A stretch of DNA of 64,000 bases from Bacteroidota bacterium (GTDB lineage Bacteria; Bacteroidota; Bacteroidia; Chitinophagales; Saprospiraceae): contig JANSWP010000014.1 in NCBI GenBank assembly GCA_024743405.1, positions 1 to 64,000 on the forward strand, in the 5' to 3' direction. The notes beneath the pieces were generated by a model. It saw nothing but the letters and a program-made list of their open reading frames with translations. It searched no databases and was not told where the DNA came from. Below are positions 46,160 through 56,123 of the stretch, piece after piece (the first letter of the stretch is position 1; each line of letters begins with the position of its first letter). The translations under genes were made by a program, and so were the position numbers.

Positions 46160-49100
46160 GTGAAGAACCTTTTTCCACATTTTATCCAAGAAAAATACCT
46201 CGCGGGCGAAGAAAACGGATCGTTTGAAGCTTACACGATGTTTGTCGATTTATCGGGTTTTACGAGAATGACAGAAGCCTTAATGAAACGAGGTAATGAA
46301 GGGGCGGAACGTTTATCCAATATCCTGAATGCGATCTTTGCACCAATGGTTAGTTTGGTTTATCGCCGAGGAGGGAGTATCCCTTATTTTGCTGGAGATG
46401 CCTTTACTGCGATTTTTCCAGTGTGGCGTTCAAGTATTGATTCGGTTGGAATACTGGCAACAGCCCAAGAACAATTGTTATTTCTGAGTAGAGTTTCTAG
46501 TGAATTTGAAGAAGTAGATATTAAAGCAAAAATTGGATTATCATTCGGAAAAGTAGAGTGGGGTATCGTAGGTAGCGATAATAAATCGTACTACTATAGA
46601 GGATCAGCTATTGATGGTTGTGCAGATAGTCAAAAATATGCCGAAGAAAGTCAAATTATCGCTGATTCCTATTTCAAAAATAAATTGCCTTCTTTCTTAA
46701 CTGTAAAAATAGTTTCGCCAGATAAATTTTATCTTTTGGATTCGCCAAATACGTCTCAGTTGATTGAGCGTAAATTTTTTGCGAAGGATGTAAGTGCGGA
46801 TCAAGTAGAAGAAATAGATAAGTCTGGATTAGAAAAAGAGGTTGTTGATAAATTTTTGCCAGAAGCTGTTCAAAAATTTAATCAACGAGGGGAATTTAGA
46901 CGCGTCATTTCCGTTTTCATTTCTTTTAAAGGAGTTCCAAATCATCAGTCTCTAAATAATTTCATCTCTGTCGTTTTAGATGAGTTCAATAATTTTTCTG
47001 GTTATTTTAAAGAAGTTGATTTTGGTGATAAAGGGGGTGTTTTATTAGGCTTTTTTGGAGCACCAGTTTCCTTCGAAAATAATATTGAAAGAGCATTAGA
47101 GTTTGTAGCTTCTATCCAAGAAGACTTAGCGCCTATTCAAGAAAAAACAGCATTGCAATTTAAGATTGGTATTACCTCCGGAGTTGCCTATACTGGGCTA
47201 GTCGGAGGAGCGGAAAGATGTCAATATGCTGCGGTAGGTAATCGAGTAAATATTGCGGCTAGGCTAATGTCGAAAGCCCAATGGGGGGAAGTTTTAGTAG
47301 ATGAGGAAATTCAAAAAAGCCGATTTTTTAAATTTCGACATCAAGGTGATATTTCGTATAAAGGATTGATAGAGGTCATTCCAACGTACAAGTTAGTAGG
47401 GAGAAATTTAGAAAGACAAGCTGGTTTTGAAGGAAAAATGGTGGGACGAGATAAGGAATTAGAGGAATTAACTAAAATTGGAAAGCTTTCCTTTCAAAAT
47501 CAAAAAGTGAGTGTCGCCTACATTTATGGAGAAGCCGGAATTGGAAAATCCCGCTTGTCATACGAACTTCGAAATAATCTCCAAAAAGAATCTTCTGTAG
47601 GTTGGCATACATGTCAATCAGATCAAATACTTAAAAAACCATTCAATCCATTTATTTATTTTTTGAAATATTTCTTCGAACAATCTCCTGAAAATTCTTT
47701 GAGGGATAACTTGAAAAGTTTCGAAAAAAGATTTGAATGGTTGGTCAATGACACAGAGGAAATAGACCATCCTAAAGCAAAAGGTATTCGCAGAGAAATC
47801 ATTCGGACTAAGTCTGTTTTGGGGGCTTTGATTGGGCTGAAAATTCCAAATTCAATATGGGAAACTCTAGATGCCAGAGGGCGTTATGAAAATACACTTT
47901 CGGCATTGACAAATGTGTTTTTTGCAGAAGCCCTGATTCGTCCTACTGTTTTTGAACTCGAAGACGGACATTGGTACGACGAGGATTCAATTAAGTTTTT
48001 GAGTAATCTAATCATCGAGATGAGAGACACCCCTGTGTTGTTTTTGGTGACATCTAGATATGACGATGATGGAGGTAAACCATTGGTTTTTGATTCAAAT
48101 GTTTTAAAGAAAAAAGAAGTCAATACCCTTGAAATTGACCTTAATATTTTAAATCCGAAAGCATTAAAAGCCTTTGCAGAGGCAAAAATGGGAGATGAAA
48201 TAAGTGATGACCTTCATGAATTATTGGTTAGAACTGCGAATGGAAATCCATTTTATGCAGAACAGATTTTAGAGTATTTTATTGAGAGTGATTTAGTGAA
48301 CAAAATAGATAATGCTTGGACGATAAAGGACAAAAACGTAAAAATATCAACTTCGATCAATGCGGTCTTGACTGCTAGAATAGATCGATTATCGACTTTG
48401 GTTAAAGAGACCGTTAAAGCGGCGGCAGTCATTGGGCGTGAATTTGAAGTGCCTGTCTTAACAGAAGTGATGAAAGCACAAGAGGCCTTTATTTTGGAAA
48501 ACGGGAACATGAAACACGTCCTGAATGAGCAGATAAAAACAGCAGAACGTGGGCAGATTTGGCAGGCGATGAATGAATTGAGGTATATTTTCAAACACTC
48601 TCTTTTGCGGGAGGCGGTGTATGATATGCAACTCCGTGCACGTTTACGGGAGTTACATCGCTTAATTGGAGAGGCTATTGAAAGAGTCTATCGAGAGAAT
48701 TTGGAAGAGCGTTATGTTGACTTAGTATTCCATTTCGAACATGCAGGAGATGAAGAAAAATTGGTAGCCTATTTGAAAAAGGCAGGAGAATTTTCACGAA
48801 GAAATTTTCTCAATCAGCAAGCAATTATTTTTTATGATAAACTATTGAAAATAGAAGCGCTGAGAGGCGATATTATAGAACGTATTAAAACACTCTTAGC
48901 AAAAGGTAATGTTTTAGAGTTAATTGGTAAATGGAACGACTGCGAGTCAATGTACCAAGAAGCATTAGACTTAGCTCGTCAGACAGATCATCGAAAATTA
49001 ATCGGAAAAGCTAATAATAGTTTAGGGTATGTGCTCATGCTTCAAGGTAACTATGAGGATGCAAGCATGTATTTGGAAGCGGCAGCTGCTTTTTTCGAAT

Positions 49101-50209
49101 CAGTTAGCAATACAAAAGGAATTTCAAAGGTTTATGGAAATTTGGGAAATCTATATTTCCGACAAGGTAATTATGAAGATGCTAAATCTCATTTTGTAAG
49201 AAGTATTGAGTTAGGACAAACCTATAAGCATACTTCTTCTAATGCTCAAATTGTTGCGAATTTGGGGCTGACATATATGAACCTAGGGAATTATGACGAG
49301 GGTATTGAATGGCAACAAAATCAATTAGAGATTTGTCAAAAGGCTCAAGACAAATCTGGAATGGCGACGCTTTATACCAACATGGGTATTGTCTATTTTG
49401 AAAAGGGTGATTACGATTCGGCTTTACAGTGTTATGAGCAGGGCTTGGATTTAAGCGAGGAGTTGGGTAATAAGTTTTTAACTTCGATTGCGATTGGTTG
49501 TATTGGTTCTGTTTATGAACGAAAAGGGAATTATGATAAAGCGATGAAACTTTTCCAAAAAGACCTTACTTTGACACAAGAATTAGGTGACAAGCAAGGA
49601 ATTTCTATTGCTTTAGGCTTGATTGGTGATTTACATAGCATGCGTGGTGACTTTGATGAAGCTATTCAATTCATGAGTGAAAATTTAACTATTAGTGAAG
49701 AGTTAGGTTATCAGAAGGGGATCGCAAAAGCGGTGAATACACTGGGGGATGTTTATTTTTTCAAAAACGATTTTAAAACTTCATTGAAATATTATGACCG
49801 TGCCATTGAAGTGACAAGAGGTATCGGTAATAAACTAGTTCTGGGATTCAGCTTAGTTGAAAAAGGCGGTGTTTTAGTATCGATGGGTATCATAAAAGAT
49901 GCTCAAGCCTGTATCGATGAATCTCTTGAAATTGCTCAAGAATTAGGTAATTCAGATTTGATTTTTGAAGCTCGAATATTGCGCTCTAAAATCGCATTTC
50001 TCGAAGGAAAAGATACAGAAGGACACACTATTTTGAGTGATCTTTTAAAAGAGACTACAGATAAGAAAGAGCTTGCTGCCGTATATTTTGAACTAAGTAA
50101 AAACACTGATATTCAAAAGTATAAACCTAAAGCTTTAGCGCTATATGAAGAACTATATAGTGAGACGCCTCATCATCTATTTAAATTGAGAATCAAAGAG
50201 TTAGGTTAA
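46160..50209 (+). CDS. Double class III cyclase, AAA/NTPase and TPR protein (soluble adenylyl cyclase-like)
   Basis: The 1349-residue cytosolic protein starts at GTG (no upstream ATG fits). Domain 1 at about 20-195 carries both metal-binding aspartates (Asp30 in FVDLSGFT, Asp80 in FAGDAFTAIF), but its Asn and Arg positions are replaced (GSAIDGCADSQK). Domain 2 at about 250-420 keeps Asn364 and Arg368 (VNIAARL) and a lysine-rich KEVDFGDKG, but the first Asp is replaced (VFISFKG). An NTPase domain follows: Walker A GEAGIGKS at 457-464 and Walker B-like FELEDGHWYDED. The C-terminal 500 or so residues are TPR repeats (NNSLGYVLMLQGNYEDA and others). The same order is known for mammalian soluble adenylyl cyclase, so one composite active site is likely. 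Product nucleotide and stimulus are inferred. Confidence 0.85.
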   Translation: MKNLFPHFIQEKYLAGEENGSFEAYTMFVDLSGFTRMTEALMKRGNEGAERLSNILNAIFAPMVSLVYRRGGSIPYFAGDAFTAIFPVWRSSIDSVGILATAQEQLLFLSRVSSEFEEVDIKAKIGLSFGKVEWGIVGSDNKSYYYRGSAIDGCADSQKYAEESQIIADSYFKNKLPSFLTVKIVSPDKFYLLDSPNTSQLIERKFFAKDVSADQVEEIDKSGLEKEVVDKFLPEAVQKFNQRGEFRRVISVFISFKGVPNHQSLNNFISVVLDEFNNFSGYFKEVDFGDKGGVLLGFFGAPVSFENNIERALEFVASIQEDLAPIQEKTALQFKIGITSGVAYTGLVGGAERCQYAAVGNRVNIAARLMSKAQWGEVLVDEEIQKSRFFKFRHQGDISYKGLIEVIPTYKLVGRNLERQAGFEGKMVGRDKELEELTKIGKLSFQNQKVSVAYIYGEAGIGKSRLSYELRNNLQKESSVGWHTCQSDQILKKPFNPFIYFLKYFFEQSPENSLRDNLKSFEKRFEWLVNDTEEIDHPKAKGIRREIIRTKSVLGALIGLKIPNSIWETLDARGRYENTLSALTNVFFAEALIRPTVFELEDGHWYDEDSIKFLSNLIIEMRDTPVLFLVTSRYDDDGGKPLVFDSNVLKKKEVNTLEIDLNILNPKALKAFAEAKMGDEISDDLHELLVRTANGNPFYAEQILEYFIESDLVNKIDNAWTIKDKNVKISTSINAVLTARIDRLSTLVKETVKAAAVIGREFEVPVLTEVMKAQEAFILENGNMKHVLNEQIKTAERGQIWQAMNELRYIFKHSLLREAVYDMQLRARLRELHRLIGEAIERVYRENLEERYVDLVFHFEHAGDEEKLVAYLKKAGEFSRRNFLNQQAIIFYDKLLKIEALRGDIIERIKTLLAKGNVLELIGKWNDCESMYQEALDLARQTDHRKLIGKANNSLGYVLMLQGNYEDASMYLEAAAAFFESVSNTKGISKVYGNLGNLYFRQGNYEDAKSHFVRSIELGQTYKHTSSNAQIVANLGLTYMNLGNYDEGIEWQQNQLEICQKAQDKSGMATLYTNMGIVYFEKGDYDSALQCYEQGLDLSEELGNKFLTSIAIGCIGSVYERKGNYDKAMKLFQKDLTLTQELGDKQGISIALGLIGDLHSMRGDFDEAIQFMSENLTISEELGYQKGIAKAVNTLGDVYFFKNDFKTSLKYYDRAIEVTRGIGNKLVLGFSLVEKGGVLVSMGIIKDAQACIDESLEIAQELGNSDLIFEARILRSKIAFLEGKDTEGHTILSDLLKETTDKKELAAVYFELSKNTDIQKYKPKALALYEELYSETPHHLFKLRIKELG

Positions 50210-50400
50210 GAATTTCTCAACTTCTGGTAATTTCACTCCCTATCATAGCGTCTAATGGAGATAACTCTAGATCCATTTTTTAAACAGAATATAATTTTGT
50301 GGCATAGTATTAGGCCAGAATATATAAATCCTTCCTTTCATTTATCCTTTGCAAATCCTTCCCGTATTCAATATTTTTAATGATTTAAACAAAAACTGTT

Positions 50401-50547
50401 ATGAACAAATTAGATCTAGTAAAAAAAGACCTACAAAATTTTGTATTAAAGACCAATGAACTAAAAGCCATTAAGGGTGGTGGCTGGGGAAATGGAGGTA
50501 GTAGTAATGGTAATGGATGCCCTCCACCACATGCTTCTGTTATGTAA
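50401..50547 (+). CDS. Short GG-leader peptide, putative bacteriocin/RiPP-like precursor
   Basis: A 48-codon gene. The product begins MNKLDLVKKDLQNFVLKTNE and continues with LKAIKGG, a classical double-glycine leader (an amphipathic helix ending at GG, residues 26-27). The core after the leader is GWGNGGSSNGNGCPPPHASV plus Met, rich in Gly and Asn with one Cys. Such precursors are cut by a C39 peptidase-type transporter in Bacteroidota. No transporter or modification enzyme is visible nearby; a TPR histidine kinase gene follows 110 bp later. The gene stands 190 bp after the cyclase with a hairpin after it (CCGTCT/AGACGG near 50565). Confidence 0.72.
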   Translation: MNKLDLVKKDLQNFVLKTNELKAIKGGGWGNGGSSNGNGCPPPHASVM

Positions 50548-50656
50548 AAGCTTATTATTATCTAGCCGTCTTTCTTTATAGGGAGACGGTCTCTTCATTT
50601 GTGTCTTCCACAGCTTACAAATTGAGTTTAATTACCCTTAATCTCCTGTCAACACT

Positions 50657-52768
50657 ATGTCTTTAAACAAACACTTACCGCTTATTATATTGTTGTTATT
50701 GCCTTATTTTACAATGACTTCTTCATTGAGTGCTAGTAATTTTGATAATGATATATTGAGTCAAATCAAATTATTATCACCAGTCCAAACAATAGATACC
50801 CTGATTCAATTGTCCTCCGAATCATTCAATCAGGATAAGTTTCAAGAATCAATTGGTTTGCTGCAAGAAGCCTTAATTATGGCTGAAAAACACCCCAAAA
50901 AATATAAGTACTATCTTATACTCTATAAAATAGGGAAGTCTCATTATCGAAACAATAATTACAATTTAGCTCAAGAATACCTTTTTAAGTGTTTAGAAAA
51001 CACCCAGTCAGGCATATCTCTGTCTATAAAAGGAAATGTATATAGTGTTATAGCATCCACTTATTATAATTTAGGGGATTATAGTTTAGCGCATGAATAC
51101 AAATTGAAGTCTATTGAACTAAAAGAAATAGAGAAAGATTCTGTTGGAATATCTGGCGATTATTATGATTTGGGGAGTATGTTTTTTTATGAAAATTTGT
51201 ATGAAAAAGCTCTTGAATATTATAATAAAGCAAAAAAATTAGCCCTGAAAACAGGACATACTCGAATTGTATACAATAGTACGGCCGCTCTAGGAGCTAC
51301 CTTTGAGAGAATGGGTGATTTGGAGTTAAGTTTAAAATTAAATATGAGGTCTCTAGCCATTGCTGATTCGCTGGGCTATGAAATCGGAAAAGCATATTCG
51401 CTACATAATATAGGTTCTAACTATATTGAATTAGGCAAATACAGCCAAGCAAAGACGCATATTCAGAAATCCATGGATATTAAAAGGAAATTAGATGATA
51501 GATGGGGGATGATTGGGTCTACATTAGCTTTGGGAGATTTATATACTAGAAAAAAGCAGTTTATTCTGGCAGAAAAGAATTTAAACAAGGCGCTTCAACT
51601 AGCGGAATCGCTTGAATCGAAGGGAAGAATTTCGGAAGTGTATCTTAACTTTTCTAGATTATATAAAAAATATGGAAAAAAGGATTCAACGATTGCTTAT
51701 TTGACAAAATATATCAGCCTCAAAGATTCTATTATGAATGAAACGATTTTGAGGGAAATGGGGGATCGGAAGTCACAGTTTGCGATACAAAAAAAGGAAT
51801 ATGAAATAGAGCTATTAAGAAAAGATAAAACACTTTTAGAGTCAGAGAAAAAGGTTCAACAATTAAATTCTTTTCTGGCTTTTGGAGTATCTCTTTTTTT
51901 ACTTTTGGTTTGTGTTGTCATTTATTTACTCCTCTTGAAGCAGAAGAAAATGTCAGCTTCCCTAAGTGAAAAAAATAAAGAAATAGAATCACAGAAATCC
52001 AAAATTGAAGTTCAGAATAGATTACTAGAAAGTTCCAATGAAGACCTTAAACAATTCGCATACGTAGCTTCTCATGATCTTCGAGAGCCTTTAAGAATGA
52101 TCAGCTCATATGGCAATTTAATAGAGAGAAGGTACAAGCATAAATTGGATGAATCTGGGCAAGAATTTCTCTTTTACATGACTGATGCCGCCAAACGTAT
52201 GGATCGTTTATTATTGGATCTATTAGCCTATTCACGCACAACTAGAAATTTGGAAACATTAGAAAGCGTGTCTACAAAAGAGATTATGGAGTCCATTCAA
52301 ATATTGACAGATCCATTAATTCGGGAAAGAAATGCCACTCTAGAGTATGATGAATCTCATTTTCCGATGGTTATGGGTAGAAAGACACAACTTTATCAAG
52401 TTTTTCAAAATTTGATAATGAATGCGCTCAAATATAATATTAATGAAAAGCCCTATATTTTAGTAGAGTGTATTAAAAATTGTGAGAATTATATTTTCGC
52501 TGTAAGAGATAATGGAATAGGTATCGAGGAAAAAGGTCAAAAGAAGATTTTTGAAATGTTCCAGCGCCTGCATTCGAAGGAAGAATTTGAGGGCTCAGGT
52601 ATTGGATTAGCTATTTGCAAAAAAATTATTGATGCTCATGATGGAGATATTTGGGTCGAATCTCAAAAAGGTAAAGGGAGTACTTTCTTTTTCAGTTTGC
52701 CTTTTCATGGGTATGTGATGAAGGATGAAGCCGATTCTTTTCCTAAGTTGGTTTCCTTGGAAAATTAA
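50657..52768 (+). CDS. TPR-containing sensor histidine kinase
   Basis: The 703-residue kinase has a signal peptide (cleavage near SLSA) and an extracytoplasmic block of about seven TPR repeats (residues 60-360, for example DSVGISGDYYDLGSMFFYEN). One TM helix is at about 410-430, followed by a coiled coil, HisKA with His473 (VASHDLREPLRMISS) and a HATPase domain (NLIMNALKYN, RDNGIGIEEKG, EGSGIGLAI). This design (TPR sensor, one TM, HisKA of the SHDLREPL type) is common in Bacteroidota. No response regulator is adjacent. The gene lies just downstream of the GG-leader peptide, but sensing of the peptide is only a possibility. Confidence 0.9.
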   Translation: MSLNKHLPLIILLLLPYFTMTSSLSASNFDNDILSQIKLLSPVQTIDTLIQLSSESFNQDKFQESIGLLQEALIMAEKHPKKYKYYLILYKIGKSHYRNNNYNLAQEYLFKCLENTQSGISLSIKGNVYSVIASTYYNLGDYSLAHEYKLKSIELKEIEKDSVGISGDYYDLGSMFFYENLYEKALEYYNKAKKLALKTGHTRIVYNSTAALGATFERMGDLELSLKLNMRSLAIADSLGYEIGKAYSLHNIGSNYIELGKYSQAKTHIQKSMDIKRKLDDRWGMIGSTLALGDLYTRKKQFILAEKNLNKALQLAESLESKGRISEVYLNFSRLYKKYGKKDSTIAYLTKYISLKDSIMNETILREMGDRKSQFAIQKKEYEIELLRKDKTLLESEKKVQQLNSFLAFGVSLFLLLVCVVIYLLLLKQKKMSASLSEKNKEIESQKSKIEVQNRLLESSNEDLKQFAYVASHDLREPLRMISSYGNLIERRYKHKLDESGQEFLFYMTDAAKRMDRLLLDLLAYSRTTRNLETLESVSTKEIMESIQILTDPLIRERNATLEYDESHFPMVMGRKTQLYQVFQNLIMNALKYNINEKPYILVECIKNCENYIFAVRDNGIGIEEKGQKKIFEMFQRLHSKEEFEGSGIGLAICKKIIDAHDGDIWVESQKGKGSTFFFSLPFHGYVMKDEADSFPKLVSLEN

Positions 52769-52899
52769 CCAAAACTCAAGGGGAGGGATAGAGTGTTTCG
52801 ATTATGGATTTTTTATAATTGGTTTTTTCCTTATTTTTTCTTTTTTTTACTTAGCGTAAAGTTCTTTCGCTTTTATTTTTGAAAAAATACTGCCCATAG

Positions 52900-54153
52900 A
52901 TGTATGAATCGTTTAGTATTATTTTCGCGATTTCTGCCTTACTGAGTTTCATTAATTATAAATGGCTAAAACTACCAAGTACGATTGGGCAAATGATTTT
53001 GGCACTAGGCGTTGCCTTATTAATTATTGGTTCTGAGCCTTTCTTACCCAATGTGTACAATTATTTTTGCGGTATTGTACAGACAGCAGACTTTACTCAT
53101 GTTTTATTAGATATTATGTTAGGATTCTTGCTTTTCGCAGGTGCCTTACATGTAGATATTTCAAATCTCAAAAAAGAGCGATGGGCTGTTTTGGTTTTTG
53201 CGACAATTGGTGTTTTGATCAGTACTTTTTTGGTAGGAACTGGGCTACATTATATTACGGTATTTTTGGGGTGTACGATTCCATATTTACATTGCCTCTT
53301 GTTTGGTGCATTGATATCACCGACTGATCCTATAGCCGTACTTGCGCTTTTGAAATCCTCTAAGGTGAGTAAATCTTTACAATTGAAAATAGAAGGAGAA
53401 TCATTGTTTAATGATGGGATTGGCGTAATTGTTTTTACAGCATTATTACTTTTTACTGGAATGGATGAAATGATTGGAGATGGAGAGGAGACCCACAGAG
53501 TTGCTTTTCAAATTATGGAATTATTTTTTGAGGAAGTGATTTTTGGATTAGTATTAGGAGGTGTTTTGGGATATTTAGCATTTCGATTAATGAAGTCAGC
53601 AGAAGAAGATCACTTTTTATCTTCCATTATTAGTCTCGCTATTGTTTTCGGAGGATATAGTTTGGCAAAAATCTTTCATACTTCGGGACCATTGGCAATG
53701 GTTGTTGCGGGTTTATATATTGGACATAAAATCAAATCTCCTGATTTTAATAAGAAAACTAAGGAAACCTTAGTTGGTTTCTGGCATGTTTTAGATGAGA
53801 GTTTGAATGGCGTTTTATTTGTTTTTATTGGCTTAGCAGCGCATTTAGTCGTGCTCCAATCCAATCAAATTTTACTAGCTTTTTGTAGTATTGTATTGGT
53901 CTTATTAGCGCGATTTATTTCGGTGATAGTTCCTTATTCCTTATTAAAACACACTGAACATTCTTGGCTAAATACTTCATATGTTTTGACATGGGGTGGT
54001 CTGAAAGGTGGAATTTCATTAGCATTAGCACTTTCTTTAGTCCCAGAACTTTCAAAAGATACGCTTTTATTATTGACTTATACGATCGTTATTTTTTCAA
54101 TTATCATTCAAGGGCTAACGATTTCAAAATTGACAAAAAGATTAGATTCCTAG
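52900..54153 (+). CDS. CPA1-family Na+/H+ antiporter
   Basis: The 417-residue membrane protein has about 12 helices and the CPA1 signature LISPTDPIAVLALLKSSKVS (about 143-160), then EGESLFNDGIGVIVF (about 165-179) with the ion-binding Asp-Asn region. It exchanges cytoplasmic protons against sodium or potassium. It is followed after only 20 bp by the Rieske-TPP fusion gene, so both are likely one operon. Confidence 0.9.
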   Translation: MYESFSIIFAISALLSFINYKWLKLPSTIGQMILALGVALLIIGSEPFLPNVYNYFCGIVQTADFTHVLLDIMLGFLLFAGALHVDISNLKKERWAVLVFATIGVLISTFLVGTGLHYITVFLGCTIPYLHCLLFGALISPTDPIAVLALLKSSKVSKSLQLKIEGESLFNDGIGVIVFTALLLFTGMDEMIGDGEETHRVAFQIMELFFEEVIFGLVLGGVLGYLAFRLMKSAEEDHFLSSIISLAIVFGGYSLAKIFHTSGPLAMVVAGLYIGHKIKSPDFNKKTKETLVGFWHVLDESLNGVLFVFIGLAAHLVVLQSNQILLAFCSIVLVLLARFISVIVPYSLLKHTEHSWLNTSYVLTWGGLKGGISLALALSLVPELSKDTLLLLTYTIVIFSIIIQGLTISKLTKRLDS

Positions 54154-54173
54154 ATTTTTAAATTATTAACTGA

Positions 54174-56123
54174 ATGGAAAACGAAAAACTGGTTTGGCAC
54201 AAAGTATTAGAAAAAAAGGAAGAACTCGCAGACAATAGAGTAATGACCGTTACGGCTGGTCATAAAGGGCTGTGTTTGGCTAATTTTGAAGGGAAAATTT
54301 GTGCTTTAGATAACAAGTGTCCTCATCAAGGTGGTCCATTGGGCGAAGGGAGTATCGAAAATGGATTATTGAGGTGTCCTTGGCATGGTTGGGATTTTCA
54401 TCCATGTACTGGTAAAGCACCAGGTTTTGATGATGGCGTAGAAACTTTTAAAGTCGAAGAAAGAGCAGACGGTGTATATGTAGGCTTAGAGTCTGAACCT
54501 GAATATCATCTCACAATTTCTGATTTGATGGCAAAGACCATGGTCAATTGGGGTGTCAATAGCGTTTTTGGAATGGTTGGCCATTCTAACTTAGGTTTTG
54601 CAGATGCATTGAGAAGACAAGAAGAGGAAGGAAACTTGAAATTTATTGGAATAAGACATGAGGGCGCAGCCTCTTTTGCTGCTTCCGCCTATGGAAAATT
54701 GACCGGTAGACCTGCAGCTTGTTTTTCTATCGCCGGACCGGGGGCTACCAATATGTTTACTGGGCTTTGGGATGCAAAAGTTGATAGAGCACCTATTCTC
54801 GCCATAACGGGGCAAGTAGCGACACAAGTAGTAGGGACGGGTAATTTTCAAGAGTTAGATTTGGTGAATGCTTTTGCTTCAGTTGCGGAATTCAATCATC
54901 GGGTACAACATAACAGCCGACACTCAGAATTAATGGCTTTGGCGATCAAACATGCCATTTTGAAAAGAGATGTTTCACATTTAACATTGCCTGATGAGGT
55001 TCAGGTTTTACCCGCAAAACCAAATAAATTTGGTAAATCACCTGAAGGCAGAATAACGCCAATGACGATTGCGCCACCAAAAGAATCTTTTGAAAAAGCT
55101 TTGACTTTATTGAATGAATCGACCCGACCTGTGATAGTAGTGGGGCATGGTGCTAGATTTCATATGGAAAAGGTGAGACATTTGGCAGAGCGATTAAATT
55201 GCCCTGTTATGACTACGTTCAAAGGAAAAGGTTTGATCGCGGATAATCATGAATTAGGTTGTGGCGTCTTAGGACGAAGTGGTACGCCGATCGCCTCTTA
55301 TTTTATGAATGAGGCCGATTTATTATTGGTTATAGGAGCTTCTTTTTCAAAACATACAGGTATAACACCAAAAGTTCCGACGATTCAAATTGATTTTGAT
55401 CCATTAGCTTTAAGTAAATTTCATAAGGTCGATGCTGCGGTCTGGGGAGAAATTTCGGTAACGATTGAAATGATTAATGATCAAATTTCGAAAACGGATA
55501 ATAAGATAAATCGCAAACCAGACATTGCTAATCGGTGGGCAATTTGGAGGAAAGAAAAACAAAAAAGATTAGCAGAAGATAAAGGAAATGGTATTAGTTC
55601 TATTGCTGTTTTTGATGAATTGACCAAACAAACGCCACTGAATGCGGTCATGTGTGTAGATGTCGGAAATAATGCCTACTCTTTTGGACGATACTTTGAA
55701 GCCCAAAAACATAGCTTTTTAATGTCAGGTTATTTGGGGTCTATTGGTTTTGCTTTTCCTGCAGCGATGGGCGCTTGGGCAGCGGTTGGCAATGAAAGAC
55801 CGATAGTCGCTGTGGCGGGTGATGGCGGTTTTTGCCAGTATTTGGCAGAGATGACTACCGCGGTGAAGTATAATATGCCTATTAAAACGGTGATATTGAA
55901 TAATAGTGAATTGGGAAAAATTTCAAAAGAACAACGAGCTGGAGAGTATGATGTTTGGGCAACGACCTTAGTCAATCCGGACTTCGCCGCTTATGCTGAA
56001 AGTTGTGGTGCTTTAGGCATTCGAGTAACAGATCGTGATAAATTATCTGAGGCAATAGAGCAATTAATGAAACATGATGGACCTGGTTTGGTGGAAGTCA
56101 TTACGGACGTTGGTCTGATATAA
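54174..56123 (+). CDS. Rieske domain fused to a thiamine-diphosphate enzyme (pyruvate oxidase/ALS-like)
   Basis: The 649-residue protein has two parts. Residues 1-105 are a Rieske [2Fe-2S] domain with ligands Cys49-x-His51 and Cys68-x2-His71 (CPHQGG, CPWHGW). Residues 110-649 are a full ThDP enzyme of the acetolactate synthase/pyruvate oxidase fold: catalytic Glu163 in IRHEGAASF, the central FAD/cofactor-type domain (VVVGHGARFH), and the ThDP-binding motif from GDGG (Asp550) to NN (about 577). Standard members of this family lack a Rieske domain. An electron-transfer route from the ThDP intermediate to the cluster, as in a pyruvate or 2-oxoacid oxidoreductase, is a reasonable inference. It is operonic with an antiporter. 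Confidence 0.9.
   Translation: MENEKLVWHKVLEKKEELADNRVMTVTAGHKGLCLANFEGKICALDNKCPHQGGPLGEGSIENGLLRCPWHGWDFHPCTGKAPGFDDGVETFKVEERADGVYVGLESEPEYHLTISDLMAKTMVNWGVNSVFGMVGHSNLGFADALRRQEEEGNLKFIGIRHEGAASFAASAYGKLTGRPAACFSIAGPGATNMFTGLWDAKVDRAPILAITGQVATQVVGTGNFQELDLVNAFASVAEFNHRVQHNSRHSELMALAIKHAILKRDVSHLTLPDEVQVLPAKPNKFGKSPEGRITPMTIAPPKESFEKALTLLNESTRPVIVVGHGARFHMEKVRHLAERLNCPVMTTFKGKGLIADNHELGCGVLGRSGTPIASYFMNEADLLLVIGASFSKHTGITPKVPTIQIDFDPLALSKFHKVDAAVWGEISVTIEMINDQISKTDNKINRKPDIANRWAIWRKEKQKRLAEDKGNGISSIAVFDELTKQTPLNAVMCVDVGNNAYSFGRYFEAQKHSFLMSGYLGSIGFAFPAAMGAWAAVGNERPIVAVAGDGGFCQYLAEMTTAVKYNMPIKTVILNNSELGKISKEQRAGEYDVWATTLVNPDFAAYAESCGALGIRVTDRDKLSEAIEQLMKHDGPGLVEVITDVGLI

Noticed and set aside
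50401-52768. Complete peptide-pheromone operon
   Set aside because: A precursor and a kinase are present, but no C39 transporter, response regulator or modification enzyme is seen in the window, so I list only the precursor and the possibility.
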